The translations under genes were made by a program, and so were the position numbers. The notes beneath the pieces were generated by a model. That model did no database searches. It was not told the DNA's origin and worked only from the letters and a program-made list of their open reading frames with translations. Of a stretch of DNA of 64,000 bases, positions 50,109 through 61,834 are shown in pieces. This stretch comes from Oxalobacteraceae bacterium (GTDB lineage Bacteria; Pseudomonadota; Gammaproteobacteria; Burkholderiales; Burkholderiaceae_D). Numbering within the stretch: the first letter of the stretch is position 1; every line of letters starts with the position of its first letter. The stretch spans positions 1 through 64,000 of the forward strand of contig JAHFQV010000004.1 in assembly GCA_023259175.1 (NCBI GenBank). The letters are read 5' to 3'.

Positions 50109-52379
50109 TTATTCGCTGAGTTCAGCGCCATGCTGAACGCAATCGACAAAATAATCGATTTTCCCATTGACATCGGCTTTAACCAAACCGTGGCAATCGG
50201 TTTCGAATCCGGGAAATTGCTCATTGAAACTGCGAACAAATTTTAAATAATCGACGATCGTTTTATTAAAGCGTTCGCCAGGAATGAGCAGCGGAATACC
50301 AGGCGGATAGGGCGTTAATAATATGGCGGTGACGCGCCCCTCTAAATCATCAATCGCAACTCTTTCGATTTCACGATGCGCCATTTTGGCGAATGCATCC
50401 GACGGTTTCATCGCTGGCTGCATGTCTGATAAATACATTTCCGTCGTCAAACGAGCGACATCGTGGGACTTATAGACTTCGTGGATGCGTTGGCACAAAT
50501 CGCGCAATCCCGCACCTTCGTAACGCGGATTGGCCGCGGCGAATTCCGGCAAGATACGCCACATCGGTTGGTTCTTGTCGTAGTCATCTTTGAACTGCTG
50601 CAAGGCGGTTAGCAGTGTATTCCAGCGGCCCTTGGTAATCCCAATTGTAAACATGATGAAGAAGGAATACAGGCCACATTTTTCAATGATGACGCCATGT
50701 TCAGCTAAATATTTTGTCACAATGGATGCAGGGATACCGGTCTCGGAAAATTTCCCATCCAATGATAAACCTGGCGTGACGATGGTCGCTTTGATGGGGT
50801 CGAGCATATTAAAGCCCGGTGCAAGTTTGCCAAAGCCATGCCAATCATCTTCGGCGTGTATCATCCAATCGTCGCGAGTACCGACACCGTCGTCGGATAA
50901 ATGCTCGGGTCCCCAAACTTGGAACCACCAATCCTGTCCCCATTCCTGATCAACCTTGCGCATCGCGCGCCGGAAATCCAGCGCTTCAAGGATAGATTCT
51001 TCCACTAAAGCGGTTCCACCCGGCGCTTCCATCATGGCCGCTGCGATGTCGCAGGACGCAATAATTGAATACTGTGGCGAGGTGGACGTGTGCATTAAGT
51101 AGGCTTCGTTAAAGCTATCTTTGTCGAGTTTGACGGTCTCTGATTCACGCACCAAAATTTGTGATGCTTGTGAAATACCGGCTAATAATTTGTGGGTTGA
51201 TTGGGTGGAAAAAATCATGGATTTTTTGGCGCGCGGACGTTCTTTACCGATCGCATGCATGTCTTGGTAAAAGCTGTGGAAAGTCGCATGCGGCAGCCAC
51301 GCTTCATCGAAGTGCAGGGTGTCGATTTCACCGTCTAGCATTTCTTTGAGTGTCTCAACGTTGTACAAGACACCGTCGTAAGTCGATTGGGTAATCGTTA
51401 GAATGCGGGGTTTTTTATTTTTTGCTTTACTTGCAAAAGGATTGGCTTCAATTTTTTTGCGTATGCTTTCCATGGAAAATTCTTCCAAGGGAATCGGCCC
51501 GATGATGCCGAGGTGATTTCGCGTCGGCATCAAAAATACAGGGATCGCACCACACATAATGATCGAGTGCAAAATCGATTTGTGGCAATTGCGATCAACG
51601 ACGACAATATCGCCCGGCGCAACGGTCGAATGCCAAACCATTTTATTGGAGGTCGAAGTGCCGTTGGTGACGAAATAGCAGTGATCCGCATTGAAAATAC
51701 GCGCCGCATTGCGTTCGGACGCGGCGACTGGCCCAGTATGGTCGAGCAATTGACCGAGTTCTTCCACCGCATTGCAGACATCGGCGCGTAACATATTTTC
51801 GCCAAAAAATTGGTGAAACATTTGCCCAATCGGCGACTTCAAAAATGCCACGCCGCCGGAGTGCCCAGGACAATGCCATGAATACGAGCCATCGTTCGCA
51901 TAATGGACAAGGGCGCGAAAGAAGGGGGGCGCTAAGCTGTCGAGATAAGATTTTGCTTCGCGAATAATGTGGCGCGCAACGAATTCTGGCGTGTCTTCAA
52001 ACATATGAATGAAGCCGTGCAGTTCGCGCAAAATGTCATTTGGGATGTGGCGCGAAGTGCGGGTTTCGCCGTATAAATAAATCGGAATGTCGGCATTTTT
52101 GTAGCGAATTTCTTCAACGAAGGCGCGCAAAGGTTTGAGCGCAATATCACTTTCTTCATCGCTACCATTACCGAACTCTTCATCGTCAATCGACAAGATA
52201 AACGCCGAAGCGCGCGATTGTTGTTGCGCAAATTGGGATAAGTCGCCGTAACTCGTCACGCCCAAGACTTCCATACCTTCCTTTTCCATTGCATCAGCAA
52301 GGGCGCGAATGCCTAAACCGGAGGTGTTTTCAGAACGAAAATCTTCGTCGATGATGACGATAGGGAAGCGGAATTTCAT
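50109..52379 (-). CDS. Orn/Lys/Arg decarboxylase class-I (PLP, fold III-aspartate aminotransferase type) with N-terminal receiver-like wing domain
   Basis: HCPGHSGGVAFLKSPIGQMFHQFFGENMLRADVC, TNGTSTSNKMV, DEAWLPHATFHSFY, STQSTHKLLAGISQAS. Confidence 0.94.
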   Translation of the reverse strand: MKFRFPIVIIDEDFRSENTSGLGIRALADAMEKEGMEVLGVTSYGDLSQFAQQQSRASAFILSIDDEEFGNGSDEESDIALKPLRAFVEEIRYKNADIPIYLYGETRTSRHIPNDILRELHGFIHMFEDTPEFVARHIIREAKSYLDSLAPPFFRALVHYANDGSYSWHCPGHSGGVAFLKSPIGQMFHQFFGENMLRADVCNAVEELGQLLDHTGPVAASERNAARIFNADHCYFVTNGTSTSNKMVWHSTVAPGDIVVVDRNCHKSILHSIIMCGAIPVFLMPTRNHLGIIGPIPLEEFSMESIRKKIEANPFASKAKNKKPRILTITQSTYDGVLYNVETLKEMLDGEIDTLHFDEAWLPHATFHSFYQDMHAIGKERPRAKKSMIFSTQSTHKLLAGISQASQILVRESETVKLDKDSFNEAYLMHTSTSPQYSIIASCDIAAAMMEAPGGTALVEESILEALDFRRAMRKVDQEWGQDWWFQVWGPEHLSDDGVGTRDDWMIHAEDDWHGFGKLAPGFNMLDPIKATIVTPGLSLDGKFSETGIPASIVTKYLAEHGVIIEKCGLYSFFIMFTIGITKGRWNTLLTALQQFKDDYDKNQPMWRILPEFAAANPRYEGAGLRDLCQRIHEVYKSHDVARLTTEMYLSDMQPAMKPSDAFAKMAHREIERVAIDDLEGRVTAILLTPYPPGIPLLIPGERFNKTIVDYLKFVRSFNEQFPGFETDCHGLVKADVNGKIDYFVDCVQHGAELSE

Positions 52380-52618
52380 GGAGGTCTCCAAAAGTACGTG
52401 TTACGGGAGACGCCTGGGCAAGTTCGTTAGACCGCTTGCGCGCCAAAAATTTTAAAGATGCGAATTTTCGCAGATATGTGCCTTGAGATGTAAAAAAGAT
52501 TGACCGTATTTCGCTATTTTTTTGAGCAAACGCTGGGATTCTTTGCGTTGTCTGCAACAGATCTTCCGCAGCGCTGCACATTTGTTGCATTGCTGCCTAA
52601 ACCTTGCCTAATCGTTGC

Positions 52619-53515
52619 CTAAGCTGACTGCGTACTCGTCTGAATTTTTGTCAGGCGATTTTGTTGAACACCATCAATAGAGTACAACACCAAAGCCGTC
52701 CAGATTGCAAGAAAACCGATTAATTTTTGTTGTGGGAAAACTTCGTTGTAAAGAATTACACCTAGGAATAACTGAATACTAGGCGCGATGTATTGTAAAA
52801 GACCAAGCGTTGAGAGGGGAATGCGACGCGCTCCCGCGGCAAATAAGATCAAAGGAATTGCCGTAATTGGGCCAGCAGCTAAAAGCAAAATTTGGGTTTG
52901 CGTGCTTGTGCTTACAAAACTAGCTTGCCCTGTATAGCTTAAATACGCCAACATGGCTAAGGCAAAAGGAAATAGGATCATGGTTTCTAAAGAGAGACCT
53001 TCTAATGCACCTAAGCTAGCTGTTTTGCGTAGTAAGCCATAGAGACCGAAACTCGCCGCGAGTGACAAACCTATCCAAGGCAGGTGTCCATTAAACCAAG
53101 TAAGCCAAGCGACACCGAGCGCAGCGAGCAAAACAGCAGTCCATTGTAATGGGCGCAAACGTTCTTTTAAAATCAAATAGCCAAAGCTAACATTGACCAA
53201 AGGTGTAATGAAGTAGCCCAAGCTAGCGTCAACAATTTTCCCGCTATTGATTGCCCAAATATAGATCAGCCAATTGATAGACAACATGAGCGCGCTGAGC
53301 GCAAAGCCGGCTAATAATTTGGGCTGCGATTTTAGATCTTTGACCCAAGTCCATTGCTTTCGTACAGTGAGTACGATCGCCAAAAACAGTAAAGACCAGA
53401 CCATGCGATGCAACAGAATTTCACTGGAAGGGATGGCTTTGAGTGCTTTGAAATACAAAGGAAACAGCCCCCAAACAGTGTAGCAAATGGTGGCGTAGAT
53501 TAAGCCTTGACGCAT
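52619..53515 (-). CDS. rarD: EamA family transporter RarD
   Basis: GLIYATICYTVWGLFPLYFKALKAIPSSEILLHRMVWSLLFL; LGLLQYIAPSIQLFLGV. Confidence 0.93.
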   Translation of the reverse strand: MRQGLIYATICYTVWGLFPLYFKALKAIPSSEILLHRMVWSLLFLAIVLTVRKQWTWVKDLKSQPKLLAGFALSALMLSINWLIYIWAINSGKIVDASLGYFITPLVNVSFGYLILKERLRPLQWTAVLLAALGVAWLTWFNGHLPWIGLSLAASFGLYGLLRKTASLGALEGLSLETMILFPFALAMLAYLSYTGQASFVSTSTQTQILLLAAGPITAIPLILFAAGARRIPLSTLGLLQYIAPSIQLFLGVILYNEVFPQQKLIGFLAIWTALVLYSIDGVQQNRLTKIQTSTQSA

Positions 53516-53544
53516 CTTGAAATTCCTTGCTCGGGTAAAGTGAG

Positions 53545-53812
53545 AATCCTAGAAACGGCGGTTGGACGGACATGAGCGTGCATTTTTTCGGCTTTCTGGC
53601 TAGGCACGACGACGACGCAACCTCCACGTTGATAGAGCCTGTCCTCGAATGCTTTAGTCGGGGAAGGAGTAACAACGCCAGAGAGCCGAAAAAATGTACG
53701 ATCATATCCGTAGCGTACTCACCACAACTCTGAACAGAAAAAATGTGTAAATCCTTCTTCGAATCACTCATTCATAAACGATATTCAGCGGCCAATCGCC
53801 GTTTCTAGGATT
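53545..53812. repeat. Nested inverted-repeat element (268 bp) with CCTAGAAACGGCG termini
   Basis: aatcctagaaacggcggttgg (53545-53565) vs reverse complement of 53792-53812 (aatcctagaaacggcgattgg), 20/21; inner arms 53568-53600 / 53677-53709 (cattttttcggctttctggc / gccagagagccgaaaaaatg). Confidence 0.85.
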
Positions 53813-53906
53813 ATCGCAGCATTTCTTTTTTCGCGCTCACGCCACCTTGATTTCGACTTTTGTATGCCCATTTGTGGTGGATCATGATTTCACTTTGAAA
53901 GTCCCA

Positions 53907-54722
53907 ATGGATACAGGCTTGATAGCGATTTTGATACTCGTCTTGGGTTTGGTATTGGGATTTCTCTTTCCGTCTTACCGACTCAAGCTGGTCTTGGCGC
54001 GCCCCTTTCCACTCGCATATTCGCGGATATTGCGCACCGAATTTGTATGGTATTTGAAAATGCCTACGCATGTGCAAATGCAATTGAAACGTTTGATCAA
54101 ACAGTTCTTGTATCAAAAAAATTTTGTCGGCTGCGCTGGCTTAGTGCTGAGCACAGAGATGAAAGTCAGCATTGCGGCGCGGGCGTGTATGCTGCTTCTA
54201 AATCGCAAAACGGATGTGTATGCGAAGCTCGATACGATCTTGGTTTATCCATCTGCTTTTTTGGTTCCGCGCAAAGAAATCGATGCAAGTGGTGTCGTTT
54301 CCGAAGGGCGCGCATCCTTGTTAGGCGAATCTTGGAGCAATGGACGCGTGGTTTTGGCTTGGGATCATGTGCATGATCCAGTGAGCTTGATGGGGGAGGG
54401 GCATGATGTGGTGTTGCATGAATTTGCCCATCAACTCGATAGCGAAACCGGCACCACCAATGGTGCGCCGTGGCTGCCAAGTGCAAAGCGTTACCGCCAG
54501 TGGTCCGCGGTTTTATCACGCTCATTTCAAAACTTGGAATTGGCACGAGACTCGGGTAGTGAGAGTTTGATGGATTTTTATGGCGCGACCAATCCAGCGG
54601 AATTTTTTGCGGTCGCAACTGAAACTTTTTTCCTGAAGCCGCATGCGCTTGCTTTAGATGATGCGCCCTTGTTTGAACAGCTCAGTGCTTATTATCGCGT
54701 CGATCCACGCGAATGGATTTAA
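53907..54722 (+). CDS. mtfA: MtfA-like zinc-dependent peptidase
   Basis: DVVLHEFAHQLDSETGTTNGAPWL HExxH motif; EFFAVATETFFLKP. Start likely MDTGLIAIL at 53907 (ORF opens at 53847). Confidence 0.88.
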   Translation: MDTGLIAILILVLGLVLGFLFPSYRLKLVLARPFPLAYSRILRTEFVWYLKMPTHVQMQLKRLIKQFLYQKNFVGCAGLVLSTEMKVSIAARACMLLLNRKTDVYAKLDTILVYPSAFLVPRKEIDASGVVSEGRASLLGESWSNGRVVLAWDHVHDPVSLMGEGHDVVLHEFAHQLDSETGTTNGAPWLPSAKRYRQWSAVLSRSFQNLELARDSGSESLMDFYGATNPAEFFAVATETFFLKPHALALDDAPLFEQLSAYYRVDPREWI

Positions 54723-54740
54723 CCGAGATTTTGGCCCAGC

Positions 54741-55706
54741 TTAGTTTGACTTTTGGCGCGCAGTTTTAATTTGTGTGCATAGGGTTGCAGTGGCATCGAG
54801 AACGCGCGGGCCCGCACGATGTAACCAGTCGCCATTGACGGTGTAAAAATTATTTTTTTTCACGGCCGTTAAACTGGGGAATCTGCTCCATTCCTTCGCT
54901 AAGGCTTGGGTATCCGTGCCACTTGCAAAAATGAATTCGGGATTGGCGATCAACACCGCTTCCGAGGTGATGGTGGCGCTTAAGTCTTTGAGCTCTGCAA
55001 ACACATTGCGACCACCGCACAAGCTGATCATTTTGGAGATGAAATGATGCTGATTGATGGTCATTAATGGGCTCTTAATCATTTCGTGGAAAACCGTAAT
55101 GGGCTTTTGTTTTTCTTGATCGCTGACGCGTCCTTTTAGGTTTTGTAAACGCTGCCGAAACGCCTGAGCAGCTTTTTTCCCCTCGATTTCTGTACCGCTT
55201 AAAATGGCGATGCGCTCGATAGAACTGGCGATCTCTTCAAAGTCGTGCGGCTCGCTTTCATAGACAGTCAATTGATTGTCACGGAGCGTTTTGACCAAGG
55301 TTTTGGCATTGCCTGTTCCCCAGATAATGATGAGGTCGGGCTTGAGCGCTAAGATACGTTCAAGGTCAAGTGCAAATACATTGCCGACCGAGGCAATTTT
55401 TTTTGCCTCGGGTGGAAAGTCACTGTATTCACTCACGCCGACTAAACGCTGGCCTGCGCCCGCAGCAAAAACAAGCTCGGTGATATGCGGCGCAAGACTA
55501 ATAATTCGGTGTGCTGCTTGATTGAGTACGACGCTGTGCTTGGCATCATCTAAAACGCGAATTTGAGTTTTTTGAGGATTTTCAACTGCACTGTTAGCGG
55601 CCATGCAGTTCAGGCAGATCAATAGGATCAAGCCAAATAGCCAGCGGTTATTGAGGCTGGGCCATGGGAGTTGCGACCATAAGCGCCTACTGGATTGCCG
55701 CATCAT
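54741..55706 (-). CDS. Cobalamin/Fe-type ABC transporter substrate-binding protein (BtuF-like)
   Basis: RIISLAPHITELVFAAGAGQRLVGVSEYSDFPPEAKKIASVGNVFALDLERILALKPDLIIIW. Confidence 0.88.
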   Translation of the reverse strand: MMRQSSRRLWSQLPWPSLNNRWLFGLILLICLNCMAANSAVENPQKTQIRVLDDAKHSVVLNQAAHRIISLAPHITELVFAAGAGQRLVGVSEYSDFPPEAKKIASVGNVFALDLERILALKPDLIIIWGTGNAKTLVKTLRDNQLTVYESEPHDFEEIASSIERIAILSGTEIEGKKAAQAFRQRLQNLKGRVSDQEKQKPITVFHEMIKSPLMTINQHHFISKMISLCGGRNVFAELKDLSATITSEAVLIANPEFIFASGTDTQALAKEWSRFPSLTAVKKNNFYTVNGDWLHRAGPRVLDATATLCTQIKTARQKSN

Positions 55707-55709
55707 TTT

Positions 55710-57442
<1,733 letters not shown>

Positions 57443-57479
57443 TGCGCTCTTGTGGGTCTTGTGTTCGCTGAGTTTTTAC

Positions 57480-57689
57480 TCAGTTTTTACTATGGTATAC
57501 GTAGGCTTGTTGAGCCACTTTCGCTTCCCCATTACGATTTTGGGTGTCCAAGTCAATTGGGGCTTTGTCCCATAAAAGCGCGCGGCCATCACGTTGACTT
57601 TGCTCTAGTTCCGGATTGGCCAGCTTTAAACCATTTAAAAACTGGGTTGCCTCAGACTGATAAAGTGAAAACTGTTTGGAAAATTTCAT
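57480..57689 (-). CDS. DUF3460 family protein
   Basis: KFSKQFSLYQSEATQFLNGLKLANPELEQSQRDGRALLWDKAPIDLD typical of the small family upstream of scpA. Confidence 0.75.
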   Translation of the reverse strand: MKFSKQFSLYQSEATQFLNGLKLANPELEQSQRDGRALLWDKAPIDLDTQNRNGEAKVAQQAYVYHSKN

Positions 57690-57789
57690 GATCATCTCAA
57701 TCTAAGAAAGTGAATTGACTGGTAAGGGGATCGCATTTTACCTTGGAAATGCGTAAATTCGGGCTATTTTTCGCACAAAACTTGGTAAT

Positions 57790-58359
57790 TCAGGTGCTGA
57801 GTGAAGCCGCATGGACTAACGCGAATTGCTCCATGCGTGTGAGCAGCAGTGAAGCGTCGGATTCTCGTAACAAGAGCGCAAGTTGGGTATCTTTGAGAAA
57901 TTCAGCGTACACCGTATGTTCGAGAAAGCGCAAGAGATGGTCGTAAAAGCCATCGACGTTAAGTATCCCGAGAGGCTTATTATGAAAACCCAGTTGCAAC
58001 CAAGTGTACATTTCAAAAAGTTCTTCGAGCGTGCCTATGCCGCCCGGTAAGGCGATAAAGCCGTCGGATAGCTCCGCCATTAAGGCCTTGCGTTCATGCA
58101 TGTCCGCAACGATGTGTAAGGCGCTTAATTGACTGTGTCCAACTTCTCGGTCAAACAGCGCTTGCGGGATGACACCAGTCACTTTGCCGCCTAAAGCGAT
58201 CATCTCATCGGCGATCACTTTCATGAGACCGATATCGCCACCGCCATACACCAGATTCATTTTGCGTTCGACTAATTGATGCGCAAGGTTTTTGGCCGCC
58301 TCACGAAAGACGGGGGCATTTCCAAAGCTCGATCCGCAGTAAACGCAAATGGTTTTCAT
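57790..58359 (-). CDS. LOG family protein (cytokinin riboside monophosphate phosphoribohydrolase-like)
   Basis: MKTICVYCGSSFGNAPVFREAAKNLAHQLVERKMNLVYGGGDIGLM...ALPGGIGTLEELFEMYTWLQLG. Confidence 0.94.
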   Translation of the reverse strand: MKTICVYCGSSFGNAPVFREAAKNLAHQLVERKMNLVYGGGDIGLMKVIADEMIALGGKVTGVIPQALFDREVGHSQLSALHIVADMHERKALMAELSDGFIALPGGIGTLEELFEMYTWLQLGFHNKPLGILNVDGFYDHLLRFLEHTVYAEFLKDTQLALLLRESDASLLLTRMEQFALVHAASLST

Positions 58360-59033
58360 GGATTTTGGTGGCGGATTTTAAGTAAATATTCGTGCGATAA
58401 CTTATCGAAAACTTCTTTGGTATGGCCACGTAAATAAGGACTGATTTGCACGATAACCTGATAGCAGCCACGCGCTAAGGATTCGGACATGGTTTGTAGT
58501 TCGGTATATTTTCGTGGATTGCGCACGTACTCAAACGAGAGCCAATAAGTCGCGACGACGACCATGTTGGTGGCTAAGGCATCAATGCTCATATCGTCCG
58601 CTTCAAACTCGCCGTCCGCGCGCAAGCCCATGCAAAGCTCGGTGGCGACTTTCACTTTGTGGTGCAAAATTTGTTTAAAAGTGAGTTCTAGTTTGCGATT
58701 GCGCGACAGCAAATCATTGAGGTCACGATAGAAAAAACGATAGCGCCAAATGAGTTCGAAAGTTAAGTGGAGATAAGTCCAGATGTCCTGAATATTGGCT
58801 TTTCGACCGGTGGGGAAGGCGAGCTTTTTGTTGATTTCCTCTTCGAATTGAAGAAAAAGAGAATTGACGATGTCTTCTTTGTTGCGAAAGTGGTAGTACA
58901 GGTTGCCAGGGGAAATGCCCATTTCATCAGCGATGATGGTGGTGGTGATATTGGGTTCGCCAAATTCATTGAAAAGCTTGAGCGAAAGATCAAGTATACG
59001 ATCTCGGGTTCGTCTCGGTGTCTTATTTTGCAT
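58356..59033 (-). CDS. TetR/AcrR family transcriptional regulator
   Basis: RTRDRILDLSLKLFNEFGEPNITTTIIADEMGISPGNLYYHFRNKEDIVNSLF. Confidence 0.93.
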   Translation of the reverse strand: MQNKTPRRTRDRILDLSLKLFNEFGEPNITTTIIADEMGISPGNLYYHFRNKEDIVNSLFLQFEEEINKKLAFPTGRKANIQDIWTYLHLTFELIWRYRFFYRDLNDLLSRNRKLELTFKQILHHKVKVATELCMGLRADGEFEADDMSIDALATNMVVVATYWLSFEYVRNPRKYTELQTMSESLARGCYQVIVQISPYLRGHTKEVFDKLSHEYLLKIRHQNP

Positions 59034-59151
59034 GATTCATGCCCATTCTATTGTCATTTGCAGGCTTCCCGCAGCAGGGAAACCCTTTCTTATTCCCAAT
59101 AGAATATCATTTTATTCGTCTATTTCCCAAGCGCAGTTTAGGTATATTTAC

Positions 59152-59691
59152 CTATTTGTGCGAACCTGATTCTGCCGTATTTGCCTCGCGTAGTGGTAAT
59201 TGTATCAGTCGGGTTTTGGCAAAGAAATCGTGAGGGAATTGTCGATCGGGGGTGAAAAGAGATAAGGATGCCCAGATCAAAAAGCATGCGAAAATCGGAA
59301 TCAGGATGCGGCTGTCATGATAGCCAAGCTTGCTGGCAAGTACAAAGCCCGGTAAAAACCACATCCAAGCGAGGCAATAACGCACCATCGCTTTAGGCAA
59401 TGGAATCGGGCCACCGTCGCCATTGACGAGTTTGATACGCCATGTTTGCATCGCTAAGGTTTGCCCCTTTTTGCGCCAAAAATAAGTAAAATAAAGACCG
59501 CAAGTGAGGAAGACTAGGAGTTCGCGGCTCCATTGATGCATGCTCGCTTGCTTACTTTGGGTCGCGATGTCATGAACTGCGCTCACAAAAAATATGACAC
59601 CAAATACCAGCAATGATTCGTAGACCATGCTGGCAAATCGGCGTTTGAAATTGGGGCTGGGGTAATGCGCTAGGGGTTCTGCTGGAGTCAC
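59152..59691 (-). CDS. RDD family membrane protein
   Basis: FKRRFASMVYESLLVFGVIFF...KKGQTLAMQTWRIKLVN. Confidence 0.88.
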   Translation of the reverse strand: MTPAEPLAHYPSPNFKRRFASMVYESLLVFGVIFFVSAVHDIATQSKQASMHQWSRELLVFLTCGLYFTYFWRKKGQTLAMQTWRIKLVNGDGGPIPLPKAMVRYCLAWMWFLPGFVLASKLGYHDSRILIPIFACFLIWASLSLFTPDRQFPHDFFAKTRLIQLPLREANTAESGSHK

Positions 59692-59693
59692 GT

Positions 59694-60281
59694 TTATTTC
59701 GCGGGTGGCGGTTGGTTTGGATTGTTTTCTGCAGTCAGTGCGCTATTTTTTTTCAAGGGCTGCAGCATCACTTCTTTGCGTTTCGATTGCGGTTGTAGGC
59801 TGGTGATTGTCTTTGTTGTCTTGGCATCTTGTGACAGTTTTTGTTTTTCTTCATCACTCAATAATTGGTATTGCTGCCATTGGGCAGATTTTTGTTCCGG
59901 GGTTTTCTTGGCCGTGCTGGCGAAGTTCTCGCGTATCGCCATGCGTTGTGCTGGTGTCAGCTTGACCCAGGCGCTGACTCTTTCTTGTACCCGCTGCTGT
60001 TCCTCGGGTTTCATTTGTGTATATTTTGCCGCGATGCCCAGCCATTTTTTCTTGTGGAATTCATCCATGCCGTCCCATTCGCTAGACAGCGGGGCGAGTG
60101 CAGTTTGCTGCTCAGCGCTCAGATTTCTCCAGTTGATTTTGGGGCTGCTGAGAAGTGAAGTGCCAAGATGCGATGTTTTGTTCGGCGCAATTGTTAATGC
60201 AGACGCGTATAGCCCCAAGCTTAGACACACGATTGCGCCTAAGCGTAGTAGGAAATTGAGTGAATATTGTTTGCTACGCAC
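59694..60281 (-). CDS. DUF3106 domain-containing protein
   Basis: WRNLSAEQQTALAPLSSEWDGMDEFHKKKWLGIAAKYTQMKPEEQQRVQERVSAWVKLTPAQRMAIRENF. Confidence 0.87.
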   Translation of the reverse strand: MRSKQYSLNFLLRLGAIVCLSLGLYASALTIAPNKTSHLGTSLLSSPKINWRNLSAEQQTALAPLSSEWDGMDEFHKKKWLGIAAKYTQMKPEEQQRVQERVSAWVKLTPAQRMAIRENFASTAKKTPEQKSAQWQQYQLLSDEEKQKLSQDAKTTKTITSLQPQSKRKEVMLQPLKKNSALTAENNPNQPPPAK

Positions 60282-60283
60282 GC

Positions 60284-60715
60284 TTATTCCTCAGTCTTTT
60301 TCTCTTGAGTGTCTTTGTTTAAGTAGGCGTTAAAACCATTATCAAGGTAGGCATCGGGCGGTAATTCGTCTACTAAGACCGCAGCGTCAATTTCAGCCAA
60401 ATCATTGATTTGCTGTTGCTGTTCATGTTGGTAGAGGCCATAAAGTCCAAAAGCCAAAGCCATGAGTGGTACGATGATAACAAGTTTTCTAAACCAAGGC
60501 GTTTGATTGAAAGCCATTCCTTGATTGCCCGCTAAAACGCCGCCGACCACTAACATGGCGGACGGGTCGGATTCTTTCTTTTTGGAGAGTGCCAATTCAC
60601 GTGCTTTCGCAAGGCGCTCTAAAGTAGCCTCGGGAAGCGCTTCCGCAGACTGATTCATCGCACGACGAATTTTGTAAGCGAAGTCGATTTCTTCCTTGTT
60701 TTTTGCGTAAGTCAT
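60284..60715 (-). CDS. DUF3619 family protein (membrane; possible anti-sigma-like partner)
   Basis: FAYKIRRAMNQSAEALPEATLERLAKARELAL; one TM; start overlaps sigma gene stop. Confidence 0.8.
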   Translation of the reverse strand: MTYAKNKEEIDFAYKIRRAMNQSAEALPEATLERLAKARELALSKKKESDPSAMLVVGGVLAGNQGMAFNQTPWFRKLVIIVPLMALAFGLYGLYQHEQQQQINDLAEIDAAVLVDELPPDAYLDNGFNAYLNKDTQEKKTEE

Positions 60716-61281
60716 AATTGTATCCCCTTGGCTTTGAGTGATGCGGCTAATGCATGTGTTGCTCGCGAGCAATGGGTTTTAACACTCCCTTCAGAGCAAC
60801 CCATAGCAATTGCGGTCTCAGCGACATCCATGTCCTCCCAGTAACGCATTAGAAAGGCTTCTCGTTGACGTGTGGGAAGTTTTTTTATTTCTTCATCAAT
60901 CAGGTTTAAGACTTGTTCTCTTTCCAGCTTTTGTTCTGTCGATTCAGCTGCTTCACTTCCTTCTTCGGATTGAAAACTTTCTAATAAGTCAAAGTTCTCA
61001 TCTTCCTGATTGTTCGGTCCAATATTTGAAAATAGCGTGACCCAATTGTTGCGTACTTTTTCGCGCCGGAAAAAATCAAGCACGGTATTTTGTAAAATGC
61101 GCTGAAAAAGCAAAGGCAATTCCGCAGCAGGCTTATCACCATATTTTTCTGATAATTTTATCATTGCGTCTTGCACAATGTCTAGCGCGGATTCTTCATT
61201 TCGAACCATGTAGACGGCGTGTTTAAATGCGCGACGCTCTACGCCTTCTAGGAAATTCGATAGTTCTTGATGTGTTGCCAT
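60712..61281 (-). CDS. ECF-type RNA polymerase sigma factor
   Basis: RAFKHAVYMVRNEESALDIVQDAMIKLSEKY...LPTRQREAFLMRYWEDMDVAETAIAMGCSEGSVKTHCSRATHAL. Confidence 0.92.
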   Translation of the reverse strand: MATHQELSNFLEGVERRAFKHAVYMVRNEESALDIVQDAMIKLSEKYGDKPAAELPLLFQRILQNTVLDFFRREKVRNNWVTLFSNIGPNNQEDENFDLLESFQSEEGSEAAESTEQKLEREQVLNLIDEEIKKLPTRQREAFLMRYWEDMDVAETAIAMGCSEGSVKTHCSRATHALAASLKAKGIQL

Positions 61282-61834
61282 TCGGACGGGCGTTTCATAA
61301 TTGCCATTTAAGCGCTGCGCCGAAAGCCTAGGCATTGCGTGATGGCGGGAATTCTTGGGGGTTTGAAATTTTTTTGACAGCGATTTAGGCCGTGCAAAAG
61401 TGCGCACATGCTAGCAAAAATCTGAGTAGCTGTCCTGTTTTTTTAAAAAAAACATTGGAAAATCAGTGTCTTTGGCGATTTTTCAGGGAAATTGACTTGA
61501 CCAATTTGCTGCATCGCAGTAGTGTAGAGCCTCGTTCCAAAATCTGGGAACACCCCCACTTATTCGATTTGGCCCACAATGCCAGTGTCAGTAAGTTGCT
61601 ATCGTAAGTAGCTGTTTGTTCTAACCCATGCCACAAGCGTGAGAAGTTTGTTATTTCTTAGCTTTTTCTGACTGCACGAGTCGCCATTAAGCCTTGCCTG
61701 GAATATTGTCCAACGGAGAATAGAAGGGGGAGGTGACCGCACAAAAAGGAATGTCAGTGTACCGCTATTGAAACATCAGTTTCGTCAGGAAAGAACATCC
61801 GATCAATCTCCAATGGACCTTGAAAGGAAACAAG

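Noticed and set aside
53421-53771. 116-aa minus-strand ORF overlapping the rarD start
   Set aside because: Largely inside the 53545-53812 inverted repeat and overlaps the start of rarD; most likely repeat-derived artefact rather than a gene.
61430-61834. Attenuator leader peptide upstream of ilvB
   Set aside because: Short candidate ORFs (e.g. gtgaccgcacaaaaaggaatgtcagtgtaccgctattga) are not rich in Ile/Val/Leu codons and no clear terminator/antiterminator was visible.
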